From positions 5,814,945 to 5,878,944 of the forward strand of contig NW_022145611.1 of assembly GCF_000002235.5 (NCBI RefSeq): 64,000 nt of DNA, given 5' to 3'. The notes under the pieces are model-generated. The model did not search any database and was not told the origin of the DNA. It saw only the letters and a list, made by a program, of their open reading frames with translations. Every line of letters starts with the position of its first letter. Positions within the stretch are counted from its first letter, which is position 1. Below are positions 1-11,700 of this stretch, in pieces. A program made the translations under genes and the position numbers. The stretch comes from Strongylocentrotus purpuratus. Its lineage: Eukaryota; Echinodermata; Echinoidea; Camarodonta; Strongylocentrotidae.

Positions 1-2737
1 AATACTTTCAATAAATCAACCTGAGATAATTTCAATAGCCTGGTGCATTGTCTTAACGTGTGGACAACTGGAAATTACATGTAAATACATGGAGACATAC
101 TCATCAACATTACTTACATTATTTAATGAAAACCACATTTTTGCATATTTAGGTATTTCCGCATATTTAATGAGCTATGACCTTTGACATACATACTCCA
201 AAATCAAACTTAGGCTGTGTTTTGTTACCATGTACCTTCATATCAAATTTCATTGAAATCTGAATAACATTACTAAAGTTATCGAACAGAAACCACATTT
301 GTTATAGACGGACAGAAGGACGGACAGCAACATTACCACATGTACTGTATATCCCCTCTGACTTCAAGGAGGGGATAATAAATACTACTTGCTTTAAAAA
401 TCATTTCATTCTTAAGGATCAGATAGATTAATTAGATATTGCAATTTGAACTTAATAAAAAAAAATTATAAAAATTTAACACATGTGTAAAGCCTTGATC
501 TTATGTAGATGTGGACTTAGTATTCTTAGATTCACGACAATATCATGTCAATAGTCAAAAAAGTTTCCCTTTGTCAACACAAGATTTTCGTAGGTGGTGA
601 AGGGTGTTCATGTACAAGTAAATCAGAACGTTGGAGAAGATAACATAGATGTAAAGTACATGTGCCAAATGATATTACCATTTATGTACAGGAATTTTTT
701 TTCAACAAACAGACTTAATTGCATGGAACTTCCCACTGGTGTTTGGCTGCTTATCATATGCAGAGGTCTCTTTTAACTTACACAAATGCAGCGAAATATG
801 CGCAGACACAAAGCCAATGACTTGTCCAAACTTTTATTTGTTAGGGCAATTAACATAATTTTTACTAACATCATCATTTCCAGCCATCACACAACCACTT
901 CCCAATATCTAGCAAGAGTAAGAGTCATGTTGTTGATCTCTGCTAGGTCCCTCCCCTCCCCCCCCCCCCCCCCCCCCCCCCCCGATGCATGGGTCAGCAA
1001 GCATGTCATGCTCGGTAGATGCCATGGTCAATGAACGAACATCAAAGATGACATCGTTTTTCACAATACCAACCCCTGGATTCTTTTTCAGTGTCAAATG
1101 ACATAACAACAACTTCCAGCACATGTTAGATAATTGAATAAAACACTACTAGAATTCAAAACATTATGTCAAATTTCTTTATCAAAATGTAAAGAAACTT
1201 TATATTATGTGACCCTTATATACTATAATTCAAAACAACAGAGCCATTTAAAGGCTGTTTTGCCATGTACATGTACTGCAAAATGTCAAGTCCAGCACAC
1301 TTATACATGTGGGTTGAATGTGTTCACCTGGCATCATGACAGATGACAGCACAGATGACAGCACTGAAAGCAAAGCGCTTTTTTTTTGTTGCCTGAATCA
1401 TGCATGAATTTACATGTAAATGTAGAACTGAGAAAACAATGAAATAATCATGTACAACATTACATGTACATGTTTTGTTCATGTACTGTAGAACTACAAA
1501 CAAGTTAGACTAAGCTCAAGGCGTTGTAAAATTTTGTCTGCAGTAAGTGTCAAAATAAAGCACAACTTACATACATGTGCAATAATTGTTGGCACTGTAC
1601 TAGTATTCATGTCTGAACATTATTTACTTGCCGTTGAAAGACCTATCGGCTATCGCACTTGAACCGTGAATTTTACTAGTACAGTGAACCTTGGATATTT
1701 GAATGTAGAGATGAAACTATGTGAATTTATACCTTGACCTGTTGTCTACATCATGTAAAATCCAAGACATGTATCTTGTTTGGTTTGGTTTGGTTTCGGG
1801 CTTCTCTTAAGTTGACAAAGAGCTTATTTAAAAATAAAAACCCCTTTTTGAATAATCAAGTCAAGAAATTGACAAGTACAATTTACTCTGAATAGTACAT
1901 CAATGGGCCAATACGCATCTGTCATTCTATGGCTTTATATCCAATCAACATCATTAAAAATTATTTAATGATAAAGTCCGGCAAAAGAACTTTTTACAAT
2001 GATAGGTGTCACTCTCAGTGGAAAAACCATCAATATGAAGATCAAAGCTTTCGGTCTAGGCATGCATAGACCAAAACTACATGTACTCCTGGCTCTACTA
2101 ACCGCCTCTAAACAGATACCTGTACTCAATCAAGAGCATTGTATGGGGTAGTGAGGGGAGGTTACACAATGCATCACCCTGTGATTGCCAATCTCATTGC
2201 ACACAGTACATTGTAGCTTCACAAGACTGGACAGATTAAAGTTAAGTTAAGGTTAATCCTAAGTTTTAGATTAAGAAACTACTTTAAACTCTTGACATAA
2301 TTTTTCACCGGATTATGCGGTGAAAATTGCATGCTAACTCCGTTTTTTGCTAGCCTACAGATCAATATCAAAACGCTTGCAAAAAAAAAAAAAAAAAAAT
2401 CAACTTTGAGAGCTTTTCCTTGCGTTTCTATTGCCGTCTGCAAAAGCTCAACTGCTTGTGTTTGAGCCTGTGAGTGTGAATTAAACGGCGGCTGGTGGTC
2501 AGTGGTCACACTATCAGCGTTTCAAGAATAAATCTGGCCTTACGCAACAAAATGTACGCACAAAAAAGAGCAACGTGAAGGAAAAAAAAGCATATATGCG
2601 TACCCTAAATAACACTGAGTGGGGGGGGTGGCCAGGGTGTAGATACAATCTGCTTGAAAGAACTGTACATGATTTGGGAAAAATTGGATGAAGAAAAAAA
2701 GTTTTGTGTTAAATTAAAACTATTTTTTAGACTTTCA
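1..2737. other. Intergenic, AT-rich, no gene seen
   Basis: No reading frame with splice context or family resemblance was found. Around 180-385 there is sequence resembling widespread marine-invertebrate interspersed repeats, with a 'gacggacag' repeat motif and a 'gaggggat' end. A homopolymer of 26 C lies at 958-983. A run of A lies near 2380-2399. Short ORFs here have no supporting features. Confidence 0.6.
958..983. repeat. Poly-C homopolymer (26 C)
   Basis: This is an uninterrupted run of C, directly visible. Its length may be unstable or mis-sequenced. It makes the proline- and glycine-run ORFs on both strands meaningless. Confidence 0.95.
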
Positions 2738-3141
2738 AAGGTAAAGACCAGTTTTGGAAATGCCCCCCTTTCAAAAAATGAAATGGAAGCTCCAATTACC
2801 AATCATGTGAAAGAATATGTTTTGACTAATACATGGTGGCGATGCTACAAATTTTGCAGAGAAGCCTCCTACTAATTGATATATTTAGTAAATTATTATA
2901 TCTATTTGGACCTGATAGATATCGCACACGTGCACGCACATGTCGCGTAGTCCCATATACATTTTTCTGTGTACAGTGCTTGTAACTTTACCAAGACTGG
3001 GCCAAATTTCTTATCATTTTGATGATTCCAGAACCTTGCAGTACACACCAATACTTATATGCTAGATGATCAACCTTTTCTGATCGATTCCACAACGTTT
3101 CTTTCACAATGCAATCTCATGACCATAACTGGTATTTATCT
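2738..3141 (+). mobile_element. MITE family 1, copy 1 (TTAA target)
   Basis: Non-coding element of about 400 bp. It matches two other copies in the window (9718-10104 and 37273-37652) along its whole length. The right end runs into TTAA at 3142-3145, and the left flank reads TTCA, a mutated TTAA. Termini resemble AGGTATAGACCAGTT and its reverse complement. It carries no transposase, so it must be mobilised in trans. TTAA targets and AGG ends fit Kolobok-type transposons better than piggyBac; this is inference. Confidence 0.8.
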
Positions 3142-3929
3142 TTAAAGTCAATTGTGCTCAATGATACCGCCGGGTTCAGCAGTACGTGCGGTGGGACAAG
3201 GCAACATAACGCATCGCAATGCTAGTATGATGAACCTTTACTTTTGCACAACTTCCAGTTCAGCAACGCTTAGCTGTTAATAACGGCTGTTTTTACTCGC
3301 ACAACTTGTATATACGCACTATGCACTAATCAATCATGACCACTATGAGAGACACCACACCACAATATCCTCGTTTAGTTGCTGAAAAGGCTTTTGACAA
3401 GTACCAGCATAGACGTAGACGTAGGCAGTGGCCGGTGGCGTACCAGAAAATCTGGCAAATGGGAACAAAGATTTGGCAAAATCAAATAGGAATAAAGAAG
3501 AATTGGGAATAAAAATAGACACCATGATTAGGAAGTCTTTAGCTTGCTCCGGCATAAAAGTACGCCTCTGGATGATGGGCAGCGCAGTACAAACACCTTA
3601 TCTCATACCTAGGATTTTTTTCCCCAAGACCAGTAATGTCTCAGTTCAGATCCCCATTACGGTAGATAACTTCACACAGGCGCGCGCCCGCCCGCATCGG
3701 TATGCGTTGTATTGTGCAGCGGTTTGCCGTGAAACCTGTGAAAAAGTATACTAATATCAACATTTTTCCGAAAAATACTCCAAAAGATAACAAGAAAATC
3801 GACACGAAACAGGAAAGAAACATAACAACTTTTAACTCATGATCTTTATTTCTTTGGACATTTAATGAATATTTTAATAGATCCTAGGTCTAGGCCTACT
3901 TCATTTTGTGTAGATCTAGTCTAGTCTAG

Positions 3930-5398
3930 CCAGGGATATGTGAGTTTAAATGGATACCCCATCTAAGAGGGCCCTTTGAAGCACTGCGAGGCACCGAGAG
4001 TCTTTTTTTCCCCTATCATAATCCCCTTAATCCCCCTCCCAGACCGCACAGCTCGTAAATCTCACTCCCGAAACTGAGTGACATAGGGCTCGCGAAATGC
4101 ATTGTTGGAAATACACACCGGCTGCTATCAACAAAAATGGCGGCATACAGTAGGGATGAGTATTTGCTAGGCGACGATTTAGACTTTTTGACTGGTTTTG
4201 AGGAAGATTTAATTTATGGGAAGTTGGAGACCAACACAAGTTTAATATGCACGTGTGAAATTCCATCAACGGAAAATCTTAATCGTTGCAGCAAACCAGA
4301 ACGTATGGTTAAATGGTTTCATCGTGAATGTGTAGGCCACTCCAGCAAAACATAGATAGTTGATGCGTATTGACTACTAGCACTGCAGTACGTGTAAATA
4401 GGCAGCATTTGAATACATGAATAGTCAATACACTCACGACATACAAATGCACATAATTATACCGATGCGGTTGATCGGCAAGTTTGACAGTAGACTCACG
4501 ATTTTAATTTTTAAATTATTCTTTCTAACATCGGAAAGTTTAACAAATTGTATTTTAATGCTCTTTAGGTGTCATCAATCGTCACTAAAGTACTGACTTT
4601 GAGTGAAATCAGTTGAGTTTTGTACAGTGATGTTTGAAATGTTGAGAATCAATAGCACAATTTTTAATATACGGCCAGGGTAGTAATGCAACTATGTGTG
4701 TTTCCTCCCACAACATGCAGCATGTACAGCCCAGCGAGCACGGCGGCTTGCGCGTCGCCTGCCCGTACTCGGGGTGAAAAGTGGTGATGAATTGACAACT
4801 TCTAACCCTCTTTAAACCAAATGCGCAAATATACAACACAATTTCATTTAGTTATTTTAAGAGATAAACTTATGGACTACCTTCCTAGCTATGTAAAAAT
4901 TTCGGAAACTTTCGGAAAATGTCAATAATTAGAAGAGAACACGATGATGATGAGAAAATTGCATTCACTCTAACTCACGATTTCCTTGGTCGATTTCGCT
5001 GGTTCAGATGGCTACGTCTTCAGTAGAGTTATCCGAGCACAGCGAAAGCATTTGATAACCAATAGAAGGTTGTATTGTGCCATAAGTTGTCGATTTTTGT
5101 ATTTTACATCTTCCATGAGTATGACGTCATTTTCTCGGTGACTCGCATGGCTTCAAAGCCTTTTTTTTACGACCAAGTGTTTGGAGAGCTTAGCCTTAGG
5201 GAAGCAGACCGTGTTGCGTAACATTTCGTAACATTTGGATTGCCAGAGGGCATCTGTGGTCTGATAAGGGCGGCTGTTGATGGATTTGATTGCTGAAGAG
5301 GGTTACATTACTTGTTGTTAAGCCAAGTTAATCTTGAATATCTTTCCCTCGGGAAATTCTTTCGAGACGGAATATCCATTTGACTCACATATCCCTGG
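3930..5398. mobile_element. 1.47-kb TIR element with TCTAG target duplication
   Basis: The first 16 bases, CCAGGGATATGTGAGT, are repeated exactly inverted at the right end. The similarity continues for about 10 more bases with one indel (AAATGGATA). The pentamer TCTAG flanks both sides (3925-3929 and 5399-5403), as expected for a target-site duplication. Inside lies a short ORF (4137-4355) with a good start context and no long transposase frame. The element is probably a non-autonomous or decayed DNA transposon. I cannot name its superfamily. Confidence 0.7.
4137..4355 (+). CDS. Hypothetical 72-aa ORF with half PHD-like motif
   Basis: The start ATG has a strong context (aaaATGG). The first 40 residues are acidic and hydrophobic (DEYLLGDDLDFLTG). 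The second half reads C-x-C, then a Cys, then VKWFHRECVG, which resembles the second part of a PHD zinc finger (W-F-H-x-x-C). The Cys pair expected before WFH is replaced, so the finger is incomplete. The ORF lies wholly inside the TIR element at 3930-5398, so it is most likely a decayed or captured transposon-encoded gene rather than a host gene. No splice partner was identified. Function unknown. Confidence 0.3.
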   Translation: MAAYSRDEYLLGDDLDFLTGFEEDLIYGKLETNTSLICTCEIPSTENLNRCSKPERMVKWFHRECVGHSSKT

Positions 5399-6485
5399 TC
5401 TAGCCTATGTTCACGCCGGAGTTACGGGTCAAATTTTGGATAGGTTTCTGAACAAGCGCCGACTTCTGAACTAGCGCCAATGTAAGTTCTATCTTATAAT
5501 TCTCCATACCAGAATTAATTTCTGTCTTGGCCTTGGCCTAGGTCAAACCGCGCCGAGGTGATTGTCACCTCAGCTCAGCGGCCTCAGCGGCACAACACAA
5601 GCTGTGTGGGCCTAAGCCCTAGCCTACTCCTACAGACGTTACCGTTGATCGAACCGGTGGCGGTACGGTGCTTTCCCCCGAATTTGAGCCAAGAATCAAA
5701 CTTGACAGCACTAATCAATAAAACTAATTATTATTTCAAAATAAAGCACAGAAATCACACCATTCACCACATACAATTCAAAGCTTCGAACGATTATTAC
5801 CTGCGATTATATAGTGTAATCCAGAGAGGAGCAACCAAGTATTTACAGCAAAATATCCTTTTCGGTGAACGCCTATTCGATCTACAGGGTTAACCCGGAA
5901 GCAGTTTTTTTGCATTGACTCGCATCATTGGTTCAGGAGTAACGTAACTATTAATAACAACCAATCAGATTTCCTGTTATATGCACGCCTGCGCTGCCCG
6001 GCCCCATTTGGTCTGAATCGCATAAACCACGTCGGTCGTCAACAAGGCAAGCCAGCGCCCGGCCCCGGGAAGTACGGGGCGAAAAGCGGCGATCTTGCCT
6101 AGACATATCTGCACGTGCATTGGAACTCAAAGTTAGAGACGACATCGACACTACACTCTACAGTCTACAACTAGATCTACATTACAAGTTGATGGAAAAA
6201 ATCAGTGTACTGCACAGTGAGTGACACAGTAATCAACATGATTTATGGTGTAATCAACATGAATACTGACAATGATACTGCGATGCTGATGACGCTATCG
6301 TAAATAAAAGTGAGATTTTTAATACTTTTTTTTAATAAAAAATAATTAATAATAATAGACCCCTGCCCTAGTCTAGTTAGGCTAGTTGTCTGGGAATGGG
6401 ACTTTCATTACTTTTAACTTTGGCCAGAAGTTGAACTTTGTCTCTACTAGTCTAAAACTAGTCTAAAACCAGGAAAACAAATATT

Positions 6486-6837
6486 GCACTTGACCCTGTT
6501 GTGCGTAATGTAAATGCAGTGTACGCTTCTTTTCTTCAGATGGTGCGCAGTTTAAATTCCACTAGACCTAGTAGGAGTAGGAATCTTTTGGAGGAACAAC
6601 AACTAAGTACCAAGTCTAGGCCTGGAAAACCTTGGTATAAATTAATAGGACTAGAAGTAGACTATACCCAAGTATATTGCCCAGTGTTCGTTAGTGGTGA
6701 ATGTACCGTAGTGCGTGCGAGGTTTCTATAGATTGGGGCCGCCTCTGTGCACGAAGCGAGTTCACAGTGCGCACCATCTGAAGAAACGGAGCGTACGCGT
6801 ACACTGCATTTACATTATGCACAACAGGGTCAAGTGC
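6486..6837. mobile_element. Inverted-repeat element, ~70-bp arms
   Basis: The left arm beginning GCACTTGACCCTGTTGTGC recurs inverted at the right end, ending CAAGTGC. Similarity persists for roughly 70 bases per arm, including a TTCTTCAGATGGTGCGCA segment. The interior of about 200 bp has no coding capacity. It is MITE-like; the target duplication is unclear. Confidence 0.75.
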
Positions 6838-7536
6838 GTTATTTGTTTTATAAAATAGCGACACATGTGATATGAAAATCAAAACGAACAATCTAACGTT
6901 AGAGTCTAGGAGAGATATGTTGGTACTAGAAAATGCTGCGCTGGATATCGATCTTTTAGCATGCAATATCACTTTTTACAGCGCTTTTTTGGCACGATCT
7001 TGCATGTCATGTGATGCGTTTTGACCAATCACGATGCTTAAAATACTAGAGCTATTTTATAATACTTTGTAGTCTTTCTCTCTTTCTGTCTTGGCTGTAC
7101 ACGTAGAACTTTAGCTTTCATTTAATTTAGCGCATGCACAAAACGTTCACCCAATCTCGGCGAATCGCAGTCCATTTTATTAAATTTGCGCCGACAAGGG
7201 CTCTTCTTATTGGCTATCGCTGGCTTCCATTCACTCAATGTTATGAGATATTTGATCGAAGAGCAAGCTTGCGATTTTCCGTTTCATTCGATACCAAAGT
7301 TATGATTTTTCAGTCAAACCCTCTATTTGTTACGATTTTTTCAGCATCCTTAAAAGGTTAAGTAATACACTTAAGTTTTACGTAACTATTATTTATGTTT
7401 GAACAATTCTCATTTTCGTCATATATATTTAAGGTACAAAATGGAAATTTATTCTGAAATGTTTGTTAATTTTTCAATTTTATGTGTGCAATTTCATGTG
7501 TGCGTCAGTTATGTGTAAAGTGCGTCACCTGTTTAA

Positions 7537-8100
7537 AGGTACAATGTCCCATTTGCAGGCCCCAAAAAATGAAAAAGTTAAATTCCAACGGCATTTGAAA
7601 GATAATATTAATTTAGAACTTCCCTAAAAAAGATGGGACTTGAAATTGTCTTCAAGTGCGAAAATAATGAATATTAGTTGTCAAATCGACTTAGGAGCTA
7701 TAGAGCCAAAAAGTAATAGTCTTGATTTTCAGACCATTGTACCGAATGGTTATGCGTTTTATGCTGTGCAAAGATTCAATCAGTTTAATTTTGGCCATTA
7801 CAAGCAGTGGGTTATTGATGTAGACAATTGCTCATGTACCCTTTACAGCTCATTTTCGGTATGTTATTACCAAAGAAGAAAAAAAGCCAGTCAGTCACTT
7901 ATGAATAAATTGGAATTTGAATTTAAATTTGAATAGTGTCTGACAGTGAAGTCTAGCAAGTAAGCAGGTTTTCTTGCATAATTTGAATATGAGGACACTG
8001 CTAACGTTTAAATTTCACATAAAGGACATACATCACATTTTCATAATTCCTGCAAAGTTCTACAGAATTTGAGGTTGGCTACAAAAAGGACATAGTTCCT
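7537..8100 (+). mobile_element. MITE family 2, copy 1 (TTAA target)
   Basis: A 564-bp element with TTAA on both sides (7533-7536 and 8101-8104). The ends are AGGTACAATGTCC and, inverted, AGGAACTATGTCC. A second copy lies in opposite orientation at 12515-13046. An apparent ORF at 7640-7936 is part of this repeat and has a broken counterpart in the other copy, so I do not call it a gene. Confidence 0.85.
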
Positions 8101-8214
8101 TTAAAGCATGACATGTCAAAATCTCTGTGGTGTGACCTAATATTACGAATTGACATTGCCATTGAACTTAAGTTGCACATAAGTTAAGTAGGCCCTCACT
8201 AAAATTTGAAACCA

Positions 8215-8300
8215 CTCGAGTGGATCGGCCAATGAGAGCGCGTAAACACAGTGCATAGCGCTCAATGCACGAAGTTCTTCGTGCTGTAACTGATTTCGAG
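8215..8300 (+). promoter_or_regulatory. Possible ZNF106 promoter (CCAAT box)
   Basis: A short, locally CpG-richer stretch contains GGCCAATGAGAGCGCG, a CCAAT box context, followed by a small palindrome (gcacgaagttcttcgtgc). It lies about 290 bp upstream of the first recognised coding exon. That exon is preceded by a splice acceptor, so a 5' untranslated exon must lie upstream, and this is the most promoter-like sequence nearby. No TATA box or confident donor was seen. Confidence 0.25.
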
Positions 8301-8591
8301 TTTATTCTATTTATTATTAAAAATATTAATCTGTTGTATGGGCATGAATGATGTTAGTGCTTCAAGATTAAGCATATTAATTATACTATTACCATGATTA
8401 CTAGGCTGATGGCATGAAGAACTTAAGCATCTTGAGTCTTTCAAGTTTCCATAAGAGTTGATCCCAATCTCCCATATTGTGATTAGTATTTTATTAATTG
8501 TACAGTGTAACTTTACAATTGCATCTATTTGATAATTGAATTCTTGTTTTTCCTTTGTTCTTGACTGTCCAGAAATACATCAAGATCAAGT

Positions 8592-8728
8592 ATGGATGAA
8601 ACGATGGAAAAAGAAAAGCCAAAGTTTGTTTGTAAACTCTGCAAGCTGGACTATCCCTCATCAGTACAATTTGAGGAACATCTATGGTCTATGCTTCATC
8701 ATAAGGCTTTAAACAATAAGGCATTAAG
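8592..8728 (+). CDS. ZNF106: ZNF106 exon 1: start and first C2H2 finger
   Basis: The exon follows an acceptor at 8571-8572 (tgtccag), so a 5'UTR exon exists upstream. ATG at 8592 is chosen because it places the finger (C14, C17, H30, H36/H37) at the same distance from the N-terminus as in vertebrate ZNF106. No in-frame stop separates it from the acceptor, so a short N-terminal extension is possible. Donor GTATGAG, phase 2. Confidence 0.85.
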
Positions 8729-11700
8729 GTATGAGTATGAGTTTGAGGGTTTACCTTAAGGTACATGTAGATCTAAAATGTTTTATGTTATCATTAAGTA
8801 CATTTGAGAGGGTGAAGGGCGAGAATTATTTAAAGACGGAGCTATACCTTATGGCCTGAATTCACAAAGAAGGTTTAAATATAACCCATTGTTTAAACCC
8901 TCATTTACATAACCCATGGTTTAAAATTAGTGCAAATTGAGTGTACCTTGCCTTGCGCGCATCTACATATAAAATCTACATTGTAGTCTGTAGATGAAGG
9001 CAATCCTTTAATGTTCTACACAGCTTATTCGTATCCCATATCTATTTGCATTTGTATCTGTATGGTTTGGTCAGCAAAAATGTCCTCTTCAGACACATCC
9101 ACGCTAACTTTGTGATGACAGAAGCGCATTGCGTGTGGAAAGACTTATCAATTTTGTTTGAGTTTAAATAGCTTTAAATGTTACCAGGGATGGGCTATTT
9201 TCAATTGAAGGAAGTTCGTTCAAATTCTCTCTTACACATCCAGTATCTAGTGAGATACAACTTTCTCTTAGTCTTACTGTAAATTGTATTATATTTGTAT
9301 GTTTCACACTCTTTTTAGAACCAAGCATCACTGCAACTTGTGCATGTTTGAGAGCTTTAACCTGAATGCATATGGGAAGCATCTGATCAGTGACCAACAT
9401 AAGCGTTCACTTGTTGAACGAAGGAAGAGACTGGGAGACCCTCGTCAGGTCAAACCTACAGCTCCTGCTTCTGCAGCAAGGTCAGGAGTGGATTTGGTTT
9501 TTCATTATTAATTTTATTTGCTTGTTTATTTTTTTCATTTTATTTATTTAGTTTGTATTCTTTCATTAATTTTTTTTTAAATAGTATATTCATTTCAATG
9601 CTGTTTGAGTATATTTGATCATTCTACAGCTATGTACCTAAATTTATTTCTTGTAAATAATGTCATCAGTATCTGTGAAGTGAAGACATACCTGGGTATC
9701 ATTTTAAAGGTATAGACCAGTTTTGGAAATGCCCCCCTCTCAAAGAATGAAATGGAAGCTCTATTACCAATCATGTGAAATAATATATGTTTTGACTAAT
9801 TATACGTAATGATACAAATTTTGCCGAGAAACCGCCTACTACATGTAATTGATATATTTGGTAAAATATTATATCTATTTGGACCTGATAGGTGTCGCAC
9901 ACATGTCGTGTAGTCCCATGTACATCTTTCTGTGTACAGTGCTTGTAACTTTACTAAGACTGGGCCAAATTTCTTATCATATTGATGTTTCCAGAACCTT
10001 GCAGTACACACCAATACTTATATGCTAGATGATTAGCCTTTTCTGATCGATTCCACAACGTTTCTTTCACAATGCAATCGCAGGACCATAACTGGTCTTT
10101 ATCTTTAACATTCACTATACAGATCTTTTGTTCTGTCCTTGGAGACGGGTACACTCCTATGTATACAGAGTGTACTACATGGGCGTAGATAACTATATAT
10201 CCAGAAAATAATTAATTGTTAAATATAATTGTTAAATATTTAAAACACTTTGTCTTCTCAATGTGTGTGTGTGTGTATGCCAAAAAGACGAAAGCCAAGA
10301 TATTAAACATAAGTTGAGATTTTGTTTTTAAACTTGATTTGCTTAAAACATTTCCATTTGATTTTATCTACCACTCTCATTTTTACCTGAAAATTGTGTA
10401 GTTCTTACTTTACCTGGAACGATGTGTTGGTAATCTATGTGCAGCTTTTATCAATTTATGCATGGAGATCATTCCCTGCCATTCAATCAGTGATGATTTC
10501 AAAGTGGACTTTCTTTTCTTCACAGCTGTTCCGAGAGATCTGAAAGCCCGACGATCACATCAACTCAATGGGAGACACCCCGACCCGCAAACGCTAGCCC
10601 AAGCCAAGGTCGCTTCCAACATGTAGAGTATCCACAGAGCCATCAAGATTCCAACAGGGATTATCATTATGGAGGACAGTCTCGACATCACCAAGGAGAC
10701 TGGCAACAGACTCGCAACCCATTCTATTGGAGACCACCTTACCCAAGATTTGAACAACCAAGCTGGGAAAACAACTCACGTGCATTTGATCCCAGACAGA
10801 GGTTTGGAACATCGGCTCACGCTGTAAGACCTTATCATCAAAGATTTGAACAGCCCAGTGCAAGTTGGGACAACTCACATGCATTTAAATCCAGACAGAG
10901 GTTTCCAACGCAGGCTGTAAAACAACGGAGTGAAAAGATTTTTAAGAAAACTGTAAAACTCAGGGTGCAGAAGAATGGTGGGAAGAGGAAGGAGGAGGAA
11001 AATAAGGCCAATGTGAAAAGAGACAATGTGACAACAACGGTGAACTTCGTAAAGGCAACACAACATTCCGTAGCGTCTCAGGAATTGTTTGCCCACAGCA
11101 GTCACTCTGAAAAGCCATCAGACCAACACGAACCTAGTAAACAAGCCCACCCAGACTTGGTTAAGAAGGACATGCGATCAGAATCTGAGCCAAATATTAA
11201 GATCGCAGGAGGCCCAACACCAAAGAAGAAGAAGAAGAAAAAGAAGAAAGTGTCCCCCAAAATAAGAAATAAGCAAGGACAGACTGGGAACACTCCAAAC
11301 ACTCCAAAACCTTTCAAAGGAAAATTTAAAAAGAAAAAGAAGTCCACAGCTTCATTGCAGAACAATCCTTCAGCAACGTCTTACCAACCACCAATGCAAC
11401 GCACTGTGAAAGAATCAAAGTCTCTTGGTAATCCCACTGAAAGTGATAAAATACTCCCAAAAGCAACTTCTGCAATTGACAGATTTGAAATACATTTGCG
11501 TGAGGCCCTTCACGCGAAAGATAATGCTCCTGACATTGTTGAAGTCACTTCTTCAAATGGAGCAAGTGTTTCTAAAAAGGCTGCCGATCGTTCTGCATTC
11601 CTTCTGAAACCCACTCACCCAACAGTGTCATCGTCATCAGCACTGCCAAACCGTAAGACAAGGTTTGAAGAGGTATCATGTCAACCTCATTCTCATTGTA

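Noticed and set aside
5558..5893. 111-aa ORF
   Set aside because: No domain, no splice context, composition like the surrounding spacer.
7640..7936. 98-aa ORF
   Set aside because: Internal to MITE family 2; also present, differently broken, in the copy at 12672-12938.
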